Of a stretch of DNA of 64,000 nucleotides, positions 1-10,608 are shown piece after piece. The notes under the pieces are model-generated. The model was not told the DNA's origin. It made no database searches and saw nothing but the letters and a program-made list of their open reading frames with translations. This stretch comes from Winslowiella arboricola (lineage in GTDB: Bacteria > Pseudomonadota > Gammaproteobacteria > Enterobacterales > Enterobacteriaceae), in assembly GCF_025527015.1 (NCBI RefSeq), contig NZ_JAODIM010000032.1, positions 31,049-95,048 on the forward strand, read 5' to 3'. Position numbers and translations under genes: made by a program. The first letter of the stretch is position 1. The number at the start of each line of letters is the position of its first letter.

Positions 1-1
1 A

Positions 2-247
2 GGGGCAATTTTCCTCTGGCTGTGGTTTCAGGATCTGCCGATTAGTACCGAACTGCTCTATCAGCGCCTGAAGCAGCGTGGCGTATTAATGGTGCCCGGC
101 CACTTCTTCTTCCCCGGACTGGAACATGAATGGCCGCACACCCATCAGTGCATGCGCATGAACTATGTGCCGGACAGCGAGACGATTGAGAAAGGTATTC
201 GCATTCTGGCGGAAGAGGTTGAGCGCGCTCACGTGGAAGCGGTGTAA
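2..247 (+). CDS. avtA: Valine--pyruvate aminotransferase, C-terminal end
   Basis: Only the last 81 codons are present; the gene runs off the left edge. AvtA is a PLP-dependent cytosolic aminotransferase that makes valine from 2-ketoisovalerate using alanine. The readable part contains FLWLWFQDLPI, VLMVPGHFFFPG and THQCMRMNYVP, which match the C-terminal small domain of enterobacterial AvtA, including the Arg of CMRMNY expected to bind the substrate carboxylate. The PLP lysine lies outside the window. The assignment rests on recalled similarity to E. coli AvtA. Confidence 0.85.
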   Translation, partial: GAIFLWLWFQDLPISTELLYQRLKQRGVLMVPGHFFFPGLEHEWPHTHQCMRMNYVPDSETIEKGIRILAEEVERAHVEAV

Positions 248-593
248 GCGGGTTGGCAGACGGTTGTTCCCCCGCCCCCGCCCTCCTCCATTTATGGGGG
301 AGGGTGACGTTCTTCTATGATGTCACTGGCATCGCGGATTGCCAGCTTAACCTGCCCGGCAACCTGGCGATAACCGCCCTTCACGACACCTTATCAAGCC
401 ATTGATTGTATTAGTTAATATAACTAAATAAAATATTTCTGCTCACAACAAAGTGATCCCAGGCTATCGTATAGCCTTACAGCTTGTACGCGATACTCTT
501 CTTTGTCTTTAGAACAACATACTGAGGTTCGTGTCTGGCTGGCGTCGAATGAACAATCATGAGCTTAATGGATTCACTTTATCGGAGTAGATC
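248..593. other. Intergenic region upstream of the 2OG oxygenase gene
   Basis: No gene is visible in these 346 bases. The left part carries a C-rich/G-rich imperfect dyad (281-304). The right part is AT-rich around 405-440 and holds a 17-bp dyad, TTAGTT-N5-AACTAA, at 411-427 that could be an operator for the downstream gene. A GGAG ribosome-binding site lies about 7 bases before the ATG at 594. I could not pick a convincing -35/-10 pair. Confidence 0.6.
281..304. repeat. C-rich/G-rich imperfect palindrome after avtA
   Basis: CCCTCCTCCA and TGGGGGAGGG form a stem with one mismatch about 35 bases after the avtA stop. The same CCCTCCCCC/GGGGGAGGG core recurs at 29208-29233 in the glmU-glmS gap, so it looks like a dispersed intergenic element. 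It may also act as a weak terminator for avtA, but no U-tract follows. Confidence 0.5.
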
Positions 594-1394
594 ATGGCCA
601 TTTTTAATCAGATTCGCGTTATTAATCCTGGCATGTTTGTCGATACTACCTGGCTTGATGATATTGTTACCGCGCGTATCCCGTTGCTGGTGTTACGGGG
701 TTTTTTGACAGCGGATGTCGCCAATACAGTAGTCAAAGACTTAACACAGTGTCGGGACAAAACACGATACCCCTCTCCCCCCAATGATGCATTAACCACT
801 CTTGGCCCCTATCTGGCGCAATACACCGCGACGCCAGGAAACTACTTTACTGAACTGCGTGATCTGCAACCGTCGTTGCCCGCTTCATTGATGACGCTAA
901 AAGAGAGCGTCTATCAGTGGGTGAAGAAGGCGCTGAAGCTGGAAACGCTGCAAACTGCGCAGGAGCCTGAGCTGGGAACCTATTCCGGCGCGATTGTGCG
1001 TTTTCATGCCGACGGCGTCGCCAACCCGCTGCACAACGATCTGATCGTACGGGATGCCGCCGAGAGCGGCCTGGCAGTGACCAATATTCTGCATCAGCTG
1101 AGCTGCGTGGTCTGTCTGCAGGCGTGCGACAGCGGCGGCGTGCTGCGCGTCTACAAGAAGAAGTGGCAGCAGGAAGATGAGCAGTTCAAAACGCCGGGTG
1201 AGCTGGGTTATCAAAGCGCGGTAGTGGATGACTGCGAAACCTGTGAATTCAGCCCGCGTAAAGGCGATGTCTATATTTTCAATCCCGCTTACTACCACGA
1301 AATCGACCGGGTATCCGGTGATACCCGCATTACGATGGGGTTCTTCTTCGGTTTAACCGACAAGAAAATGAAGAATGCGATCGCCTGGAGTTAA
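594..1394 (+). CDS. Fe(II)/2-oxoglutarate-dependent oxygenase, substrate unknown
   Basis: 266 residues with an ATG start and a good GGAG site. The C-terminal half has the double-stranded beta-helix signature: an HxD iron motif His147-Asn148-Asp149 (NPLHND), a distal His235 in FNPAYYHEIDRV, and Arg245 ten residues later, suited to 2-oxoglutarate binding. From memory, the layout and C-terminal end (GD-hydrophobic-FN...YYH...R...GFF...WS) resemble the free-standing small-molecule enzymes of the WelO5/AmbO5 type. Those halogenases have Gly at the Asp position; here Asp is kept, so hydroxylation or another oxidation is more likely than halogenation. There is no signal peptide, so the protein should be cytosolic. 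Cys171, 174, 178, 214 and 217 are unusually clustered. The next gene in the same direction is eamA, separated by a palindromic repeat. Substrate and pathway are unknown. Confidence 0.7.
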   Translation: MAIFNQIRVINPGMFVDTTWLDDIVTARIPLLVLRGFLTADVANTVVKDLTQCRDKTRYPSPPNDALTTLGPYLAQYTATPGNYFTELRDLQPSLPASLMTLKESVYQWVKKALKLETLQTAQEPELGTYSGAIVRFHADGVANPLHNDLIVRDAAESGLAVTNILHQLSCVVCLQACDSGGVLRVYKKKWQQEDEQFKTPGELGYQSAVVDDCETCEFSPRKGDVYIFNPAYYHEIDRVSGDTRITMGFFFGLTDKKMKNAIAWS

Positions 1395-1400
1395 CCATCC

Positions 1401-1430
1401 CGTAGGGGCGGCGTTCTCGCCGCCCGTGCC
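1401..1430. repeat. Type 1 GC-rich palindromic repeat
   Basis: A GTAG head is followed by perfect arms GGGCGGCG and CGCCGCCC (1406-1425) around a TTCT loop, then a GTGC tail. It begins just after the oxygenase stop. It is one member of the repeat family also found at 9430, 15010, 20935, 22315, 39178 and 50088, always between genes, as expected of REP-like elements. Confidence 0.8.
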
Positions 1431-1550
1431 TGGCATTTGCAACTGTGGTGATGCCGCCAGAAGGCCGCACCAGAGGCTAATCAGTGCGATTCGCGTTAAT
1501 GCGCCGGTTACGGCTAACGCTTAACCCGCGCGTCGAAGAAGGAAAGTGTT

Positions 1551-2465
1551 ATGTCGGTCAAAGATATGTTGCTGGCTCTCTGTGTGGTGATTGCCTGGGG
1601 GGTGAATTTTGTCGTTATTAAAGTGGGTCTTCACGATATGCCGCCGTTTCTTCTGGCCGGATTGCGTTTCGCGCTGGTGGCGCTGCCAGCGATTTTCTTT
1701 GTCAAACCGCCCAAAATCCCGCTCAAATGGCTGGTGGTTTATGGCATGACCATCAGTTTTGGTCAGTTCGCCTTTCTGTTTCTCGCCATCAAACTGGGGA
1801 TGCCCGCGGGCATTGCCTCGCTGGTGATTCAGGCGCAGGCGTTTTTCACCATTTTGCTGGGCGCAGTGATGCTTTCGGAAAAACTGCGCTGGAATCATAT
1901 CGCCGGCATTCTGGTGGCAGCAGCAGGTATGCTGGTGCTGGCGCAAGCAGGGATGGATAAGCAGAGCGGCAGCGGCATTACGCTGGTGACGTTGTTGCTA
2001 ACGCTGGGCGCCGCACTCTCCTGGGCGCTGGGAAATATCACCAATAAGGTGATTATGCGCAATAGCAACGTGCCGGTGATGTCGCTGGTGGTGTGGAGCG
2101 CGCTGGTGCCGGTGGCGCCATTCTTTCTCTGTTCATGGCTGTACGAAGGGCCACAAGCTATCGTGTTAAGCCTGGTCAATATTAACGCTTCCACCATTCT
2201 GGCGCTGATTTACCTGGCGTTTATTGCCACTATTGTAGGTTATGCCATCTGGGGGAATCTGCTAAGTCGCTATGAAACCTGGCGCGTCGCGCCGCTGGCG
2301 CTGCTGGTGCCGGTGGTGGGGATACTCAGTGCGGCGTTGCTGCTGGATGAAACGCTGTCGGCGATGCAGCTTGCCGGAGCGGCGATTATTATTGCGGGAT
2401 TACTGCTGAATATGTTTGGCGGCTTACTGACATCCGCCCGCATCACGCGACAGCAGCATCAGTAA
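1551..2465 (+). CDS. eamA: EamA-family cysteine/O-acetylserine exporter
   Basis: 304-residue inner-membrane protein made of two EamA (DMT superfamily) repeats with about ten hydrophobic helices. It closely resembles E. coli EamA, which exports cysteine-pathway metabolites such as O-acetylserine and cysteine: WGVNFVVIKVGLHDMPP at the N-terminus, GMPAG(I)ASLV-QAQAFFTI in the middle, and FIATIVGYAIWG plus RYETWRVAPL-LLVPVVG near the C-terminus. An AGGAAA site precedes the ATG. It follows the 2OG oxygenase by 156 bases in the same direction, so the two may be co-transcribed. A strong hairpin (2472-2496) follows the stop. Confidence 0.85.
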   Translation: MSVKDMLLALCVVIAWGVNFVVIKVGLHDMPPFLLAGLRFALVALPAIFFVKPPKIPLKWLVVYGMTISFGQFAFLFLAIKLGMPAGIASLVIQAQAFFTILLGAVMLSEKLRWNHIAGILVAAAGMLVLAQAGMDKQSGSGITLVTLLLTLGAALSWALGNITNKVIMRNSNVPVMSLVVWSALVPVAPFFLCSWLYEGPQAIVLSLVNINASTILALIYLAFIATIVGYAIWGNLLSRYETWRVAPLALLVPVVGILSAALLLDETLSAMQLAGAAIIIAGLLLNMFGGLLTSARITRQQHQ

Positions 2466-2471
2466 TAATAA

Positions 2472-2496
2472 CGGGGCCAGCATCAGACTGGCCCCG
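2472..2496. terminator. Hairpin between convergent eamA and ibpA
   Basis: Perfect 9-bp arms CGGGGCCAG and CTGGCCCCG surround a 7-base loop. It lies between the eamA and ibpA stops and could stop transcription from either side, although the U-tracts are poor. Confidence 0.65.
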
Positions 2497-2505
2497 CACT
2501 TAGCG

Positions 2506-2925
2506 TTATTTCAGAATTTCGATCCGACGTGGTTTCATCGATTCCGGCACCACACGCTCCAGCTCGATATACAGCAGGCCGTTCTCTAAACGTGCATCAC
2601 GTACATGCACATGTTCGGCCAGCTGGAATTTACGTTCGAAATTACGCTCGGCGATCCCCTGATACAGATACTGCCGTTCAGGTTGCTGCTCTTCGGCATG
2701 GGCGCCGCGTACAATCAGCAGATTGTCGTGGGAGGTGATATCCAGTTCACTCTGGGCAAAACCTGCCACCGCAATCGTAATTCGGTAGTGATTTTCATCC
2801 ACCAGCTCCACATTATAGGGAGGATAACCACCGTTGCTCTGGCCCTGATTAGATTCCAGCAGGTTAATCAGACGATCAAAACCAATGGCAGAACGGTAAA
2901 GTGGAGAGAGATCAAAGTTACGCAT
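2506..2925 (-). CDS. ibpA: Small heat-shock protein IbpA
   Basis: 139 residues (E. coli IbpA has 137). It begins [19 protein letters not shown] and has the alpha-crystallin domain at about 35-125 ([20 protein letters not shown], then [19 protein letters not shown]), ending RRIEILK. It is a cytosolic ATP-independent holdase that binds aggregating proteins and hands them to DnaK/ClpB. No ibpB follows; the next gene downstream is the convergent eamA. From memory, loss of ibpB is characteristic of Erwiniaceae. Expression should be heat-controlled at two levels: a sigma32-type promoter (3037-3064) and a ROSE-like thermometer in the leader. Confidence 0.95.
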   Translation of the reverse strand: MRNFDLSPLYRSAIGFDRLINLLESNQGQSNGGYPPYNVELVDENHYRITIAVAGFAQSELDITSHDNLLIVRGAHAEEQQPERQYLYQGIAERNFERKFQLAEHVHVRDARLENGLLYIELERVVPESMKPRRIEILK

Positions 2926-3015
2926 AGTAATAGCTCCTGATTTTCAGCAAGTTGTCATCACAGCCTTCCACAATGGACAGGTTGCCAGTCATTAAAGCGG
3001 TACCCTGTCGGCGTA
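2926..3015 (-). promoter_or_regulatory. ROSE-like RNA thermometer in the ibpA leader
   Basis: In the mRNA the last leader hairpin pairs CUUGCUGA with UCAGGAG across a three-base A loop (plus strand 2933-2951). The pairs are A-U, G-C, U-A, C-G, a G-G mismatch, U-A and U-G. This encloses the AGGAG ribosome-binding site and keeps the unpaired G opposite the site that marks ROSE elements. The remaining leader towards 3015 can form further stems that I did not fold in detail. Heat melting would free the ribosome-binding site. Confidence 0.75.
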
Positions 3016-3036
3016 CTCTTTGTGACCTTGATTTAA

Positions 3037-3064
3037 AAATGGTGACGATGCTGCCGCTTTCAAG
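3037..3064 (-). promoter_or_regulatory. Sigma32-type promoter of ibpA
   Basis: On the minus strand CTTGAAA (3058-3064) is followed after 13 bases by CACCATTT (3037-3044). This is close to the heat-shock consensus CTTGAAA-N11-16-CCCCATnT, with one mismatch in the -10. The start would be near 3030, giving a leader of about 105 bases that contains the thermometer. Confidence 0.75.
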
Positions 3065-3232
3065 AGCCAATCCTGTAATTTTTTTAACCATATTGCTGCG
3101 AATGGCATACACTCAGCAGAGATTCCGTCGGGAATCGGGCAAGAGTTACCACAGAGTAACCGGGACGTTTCCCTGCCCGTCGACGGAGAAACTCAGCCAG
3201 GCATATGTCCATGACTGAAGGGATAATCAGAG

Positions 3233-3601
3233 ATGAAAGCAATTTATAATTACCGTTTAGCCGGTTTATTTGCATGCTGCGCACTGGCAGGTACGACAGG
3301 TTGTTCAAGCGTCATGTCCCATACCGGGCCGAACCAGGGTTATTATCCCGGCACTCGCGCCAGCGCCGCCATTATCACAGACGATAACAGCAGCTGGGCG
3401 CTGAAACCGCTGGCGGTGATCGATCTGCCGTTCTCCGCGGTGATGGACACCGTACTGCTGCCGTGGGATTACCTGCGTTCTGATGATGATAAAAGTGAGG
3501 ATTCACCGCGCGAGCGCGTGCTGCGCAGTGAAAAACTGGCGCACACCGAGGACAGTCTGAAAACTGTGGCGCCGATGGCGTCTAACTCAGCGCAGCCGTA
3601 A
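3233..3601 (+). CDS. yidQ: YidQ-like lipoprotein (DUF1375/YceK family)
   Basis: 122 residues with a lipoprotein-type N-terminus: basic start MKAIYNYR, hydrophobic LAGLFACCALAG, and a lipobox ending at Cys24 (TTGCSS). The mature part has the family features PGTRASA and ALKPLAVIDLPFSAVMDTVLLPWDY. The exact role is unknown; it is expected to sit in the periplasmic side of the envelope. It lies between ibpA and yidR as in E. coli. Its last 20 bases overlap the end of yidR on the opposite strand, so the two genes converge without a terminator between them. Confidence 0.85.
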   Translation: MKAIYNYRLAGLFACCALAGTTGCSSVMSHTGPNQGYYPGTRASAAIITDDNSSWALKPLAVIDLPFSAVMDTVLLPWDYLRSDDDKSEDSPRERVLRSEKLAHTEDSLKTVAPMASNSAQP

Positions 3602-4850
3602 AGATCTGACGATAACCGTTGATATCGCGCGTAAAGGCCACCTGCTGGCCATCAGGCGATATCACTACCGCATCACCCCCCGGCGCCTGATCGCTGCGCG
3701 CCGTTACTCTCTGCATCCTGCCGCTGGCTATCTCACACAGCATTACGCTGTTATCACACACCAGTGCCACCGCCTGCCCGTCAGGATGCCAGCTAAAAGC
3801 GGACTGAATATCACTGCTGCTGTCAGTGATCTGCTGCGGCGCACCGCCGTTCGGCGAAATGGTCCATAGCTGAACCACACCCGTATCATCCTTCATCAGA
3901 AAAGCGATGGCGCTGCCATCCGGTGAAGCGCGCAGCCAGTGACGCGGCTGGCTGACCACGCCGGGATAGCGACGCCCGCCGCTAAAGGTCAGGCGACGCT
4001 GTATTACGCCACGCGGCGGCGCCGGTAAACGCGTTGCGCTGCCTTCCAGCGGCAGATCGCCCGCCAGCGCGAAGTCCTGCATTTTGGCTGGCAGATCGAC
4101 AATAAACACCTCGGAGAGCTTCTCGCCATTGCTGTCCAGCGTATCGCCAATAAACGCCAGCGCCCAGCGCTGCTGGCTGCCGTCAGGTTTGCGATAGCCT
4201 TCAGCACCCATCCAGCCCTCTTCGTAAGCGCGATTGATCTCATCGCTGCCCGGCACCGGTGTGGCGGTGGTCTGGCTGACCAGTACGCAAAAGTGGCTGC
4301 CATCGTATTCACGCGGATGCTGTTTGTGCGGACAAACCGCATGCAGCGGCACCGCAACCCCGACGTTACGCAAATCTTCGGCGCGGTCCCATTCATGCAT
4401 CACATGATCGTTATAGGTAAAACTCAGACGTGAACCGTCGGGGCTAAAAACATGCACATGCGAGCCGCCACGCAGCGCTCCGGGCGTAAAAGGCGGGGTG
4501 ATATCGCAGGCATCAAGGTTTTCCGCCACGCCATGCTGGACGATCACCCCGCGGCGATGATGAAAATCATACTGCCAGTATGCATCGGGGTTTTCCGGCC
4601 CGTGAATACAGACGTAACGCGGCGGTAAATCGGGACTGGCGGTCACCACGCCGACGTGCGCCCCCTGACTGGCCTGATACAACACTTCTGTCGCCGCCGT
4701 GCGGGTATTGACGCGCTCGATGGTCAGACTGGTGAAGGAGGCGCCGGAAGGGCGCAGATCGTAGACCAGCCATTGGCTGTCGGCGGTCCAGATGTTGATA
4801 TTGGTGAGCTGATGGTTCCGGTCATCAAAAGTAAGCTGTTTTTCCGTCAT
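3582..4850 (-). CDS. yidR: YidR family protein (DUF3748), beta-propeller-like
   Basis: 422 residues from the ATG at 4850, which aligns with the E. coli YidR start (MTEKQLTFDDRNHQLTN against MKQITFAPRNHLLTN). An upstream in-frame ATG at 4901 would add 17 residues but would place a large hairpin inside the coding region. Repeated blades such as SPDGSRLSFTYN, SPDGSAIAFLMKD, WHPDGQAVALV and SPDGQQVAFTRD are TolB/WD40-like. There is no signal peptide. The function is unknown; it distantly resembles oligogalacturonate lyase-type propellers, but no activity can be claimed. Residues PDGSQQR near 200 appear to be an insertion relative to E. coli. Confidence 0.85.
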   Translation of the reverse strand: MTEKQLTFDDRNHQLTNINIWTADSQWLVYDLRPSGASFTSLTIERVNTRTAATEVLYQASQGAHVGVVTASPDLPPRYVCIHGPENPDAYWQYDFHHRRGVIVQHGVAENLDACDITPPFTPGALRGGSHVHVFSPDGSRLSFTYNDHVMHEWDRAEDLRNVGVAVPLHAVCPHKQHPREYDGSHFCVLVSQTTATPVPGSDEINRAYEEGWMGAEGYRKPDGSQQRWALAFIGDTLDSNGEKLSEVFIVDLPAKMQDFALAGDLPLEGSATRLPAPPRGVIQRRLTFSGGRRYPGVVSQPRHWLRASPDGSAIAFLMKDDTGVVQLWTISPNGGAPQQITDSSSDIQSAFSWHPDGQAVALVCDNSVMLCEIASGRMQRVTARSDQAPGGDAVVISPDGQQVAFTRDINGYRQIFTAALS

Positions 4851-4855
4851 CGGGG

Positions 4856-4886
4856 TTACCCTTAGTGAGGCATGCACTAAGGGTAA
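4856..4886 (-). promoter_or_regulatory. Perfect 12-bp-arm inverted repeat over the yidR ribosome-binding site
   Basis: TTACCCTTAGTG (4856-4867) and CACTAAGGGTAA (4875-4886) are exact inverted copies around a 7-base spacer. In yidR mRNA the hairpin ends 5 bases before the ATG at 4850 and buries the AAGGG ribosome-binding site. It could be a translational switch, or at DNA level the operator of a dimeric repressor. Confidence 0.7.
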
Positions 4887-4931
4887 AACATTCGCTGGCA
4901 TCAGGACAGATAAGCCAGCAAACTGTTGCGG

Positions 4932-5741
4932 TTACAGCACAAACTTCTCAATGGCCAGCGCCACGCCATCTTCCATATTGGTTTTAGTGACAAACTGGCT
5001 GATCGCTTTTACCGCATCGATACCGTTGGCCATCGCCACGCCGGTGCCGGCAAACTCCAGCATCGCCAGATCGTTCTCCTGGTCGCCAATCGCCATAATC
5101 TCTTCCCGCGCCAGACCCAGCTGATCGGCCAGCGCTTTTACGCCCGCTCCTTTATTTACCTGTTTATTCAGGATTTCGAGGTAGTAAGGCGCGCTTTTCA
5201 TAATGGTGTAATTTTCATGCAGTTCCGCCGGAATACGCGCAATCGCGCTATCCAGCAATTCCGGCGAATCAATCATCATCACTTTGGGGAAGGTCAGCGT
5301 GCGATCCATCTCCGCCACGCTACGATAGTGTAGCGGGATACCAGTCAGCGAAGCCTCATGCACGGTATATTCGCTGATATCTTTATTGGCGGTATACAGC
5401 CGTGATTTGTCCAGCGCATGCAGATGCACACCTAACTCACGCGAAAGTTGTTCAAATAACAGGTAGTCATCAAAGGAGAGCGTAACTTCGGCGATGCAGT
5501 CACCGTTGACTGCGCGCTGAACCAGGGCGCCATTATTGGTGATACAGAACTGGCCTTCCTGCTGCAAATCCAGCTCCAGCAGATAGCGCGCCACACCGAT
5601 ATAAGGGCGGCCCGTCGCCAGCACCACATACACCCCTTTCTCACGCGCGCGGCCAATCGCCTCTTTCACCCGTGGGGTAATGTTGTGTTGATGATTAAGC
5701 AGCGTGCCGTCCATATCGATCGCAATCAGTTTTATCGCCAT
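4932..5741 (-). CDS. yidA: HAD-family sugar phosphatase YidA
   Basis: 269 residues, Cof/class IIB HAD hydrolase. Motif I is DMDGTLL with nucleophile Asp9 and Asp11; motif II is VLATGRP; motif III is the Lys in NKGAGVKAL; motif IV is AIGDQENDLAML. E. coli YidA dephosphorylates sugar phosphates such as erythrose-4-phosphate and alpha-glucose-1-phosphate. It is cytosolic and Mg-dependent. E. coli has yidB between gyrB and yidA; here yidB is absent and a terminator separates yidA from gyrB. Confidence 0.93.
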   Translation of the reverse strand: MAIKLIAIDMDGTLLNHQHNITPRVKEAIGRAREKGVYVVLATGRPYIGVARYLLELDLQQEGQFCITNNGALVQRAVNGDCIAEVTLSFDDYLLFEQLSRELGVHLHALDKSRLYTANKDISEYTVHEASLTGIPLHYRSVAEMDRTLTFPKVMMIDSPELLDSAIARIPAELHENYTIMKSAPYYLEILNKQVNKGAGVKALADQLGLAREEIMAIGDQENDLAMLEFAGTGVAMANGIDAVKAISQFVTKTNMEDGVALAIEKFVL

Positions 5742-5835
5742 AACATCCTCGTCAGCTAACGGTTTTCATCCATGCTAGCGCGATTCAGCTCACATTGACC
5801 AGCCGTAACGCCAATGGATAAGTAAAACTGCATAA

Positions 5836-5865
5836 AAAAAGGAACGGCCAGGGCCGTTCCTTTTT
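5836..5865 (-). terminator. gyrB terminator
   Basis: Thirteen-base perfect arms, AAAAAGGAACGGC and GCCGTTCCTTTTT, around a 4-base loop, 29 bases after the gyrB stop. The A/T-rich stem base gives a U-tract on either strand. Confidence 0.9.
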
Positions 5866-5893
5866 ATCAGGCTTATGCAGCAATCCGCAGCAA

Positions 5894-9405
<3,512 letters not shown>

Positions 9406-9429
9406 AGGTAAAGATATTCCACAGACGCT

Positions 9430-9482
9430 GTAGGGGAGCCGTTATCGGCTCCCGCACGGGAGGCGAGAACGCCTCCCCTACG
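9430..9482. repeat. Composite palindromic repeat within the dnaN-recF gap
   Basis: Two hairpins face each other: a type 2 dyad GGGAGCCG-TTAT-CGGCTCCC (9434-9453) and a type 1-like dyad GGGAGGCG-AGAA-CGCCTCCC (9458-9477). They are bounded by outer GTAGGGG and CCCCTAC in opposite orientation. This is the inverted pairing typical of BIME elements. It interrupts an operon whose genes normally touch. Confidence 0.85.
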
Positions 9483-9503
9483 ATATGGTGATAAATTCAG
9501 CAA

Positions 9504-10604
9504 TTACAAGCGCATTGGCATGACGACATAGGCCGCCGACTGACTGGCTGCATCTTCGATCTGCACGCTGGAAACCGAATCGGTCAGCAGTAAACGCACA
9601 TTTTCACATTTCAGCGCGTTCAGCACATCCAGCACGTAACTGACGTTAAAGCCAATTTCCAGATCGGTGCCGCCATAGGTGACGTCGAGGATCTCTTCCG
9701 CTTCTTCCTGCTCCGGGTTGTTCGCCGTAATTTTCAGCTGATTTTCGCTGATATAGAGGCGAACGCCGCGGAACTTCTCGTTTGACAGAATCGCCGCGCG
9801 GGCAAAAGCCTGCTTCAGCAGATCACAGCCCGCATCCAGCGTTTTATCCGGGTTTTTCGGCAATACGCGACGGTAGTCAGGGAAACGGCCATCCACCAGT
9901 TTAGAGGTGAAGATAAAGTCGCCGACATGCGCACGGATATTATTGCTGCCGATCTGCACCTGCAGCGGCGTATCGCCACCGTCAAGCAGACGTACCAGCT
10001 CAATCACCCCTTTACGCGGCACAATCACCGAATGGTTCGGCAGCGCCTGACCTACCGGCATCGAACAGACCGCCAGACGGTGGCCGTCGGTGGCGACGGT
10101 ACGCAGCTCTTCACCTTCGGTTTCGAACAGCATGCCGTTCAGATAGTAACGCACGTCCTGATGGGCCATCGAAAACTGCGTGGCTTCAATCAGGCGTTTC
10201 ATTGTGGCCTGCGGCAGGGTGAATTCAACTTCACTCTGCCAGTCGTCGAGATTCGGGAAATCGCTGGCCGGTAAGGTGGACAATGAGAAGCGGCTGCGGC
10301 CTGAGCGCACCAGCATTCTGTCACCTTCCAGCACCACAGTGATCTCCGCCCCTTCGGGCAGACCACGACAGATATCGAAAAATTTACGCGCCGGCACGGT
10401 GGTTGCCCCCGGCTCATGCGCCTGCGATAGCGCGACACGCGCTACCATTTCCATCTCTAAATCAGTGCCGGTCAGCAACAGGCTGCCTTCATTCACCTGC
10501 AGCAGCAGGTTGCCAAGGATAGGCAGCGTTGGACGGCCGCCCAGTGGGCTGCTGACTTGCTGTAATGGCTTGAGTAAATGCTCGCGTTCTACAATAAATT
10601 TCAT
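9504..10604 (-). CDS. dnaN: DNA polymerase III beta sliding clamp
   Basis: 366 residues, the standard length. It forms a ring-shaped dimer that tethers polymerases to DNA. It begins MKFIVEREHLLKPLQQVSSPLGGRPTLPILGN and ends YVVMPMRL, the C-terminal segment bordering the peptide-binding groove. It starts 4 bases after the dnaA stop, so translation is probably coupled. Conservation is uniform and no oddity was seen. Confidence 0.98.
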   Translation of the reverse strand: MKFIVEREHLLKPLQQVSSPLGGRPTLPILGNLLLQVNEGSLLLTGTDLEMEMVARVALSQAHEPGATTVPARKFFDICRGLPEGAEITVVLEGDRMLVRSGRSRFSLSTLPASDFPNLDDWQSEVEFTLPQATMKRLIEATQFSMAHQDVRYYLNGMLFETEGEELRTVATDGHRLAVCSMPVGQALPNHSVIVPRKGVIELVRLLDGGDTPLQVQIGSNNIRAHVGDFIFTSKLVDGRFPDYRRVLPKNPDKTLDAGCDLLKQAFARAAILSNEKFRGVRLYISENQLKITANNPEQEEAEEILDVTYGGTDLEIGFNVSYVLDVLNALKCENVRLLLTDSVSSVQIEDAASQSAAYVVMPMRL

Positions 10605-10608
10605 AGCG

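Noticed and set aside
3582..4850. yidR as an oligogalacturonate lyase
   Set aside because: The propeller-like repeats and some motifs are suggestive, but the match to the uncharacterized YidR family is much closer, and the catalytic residues of the lyase cannot be shown.
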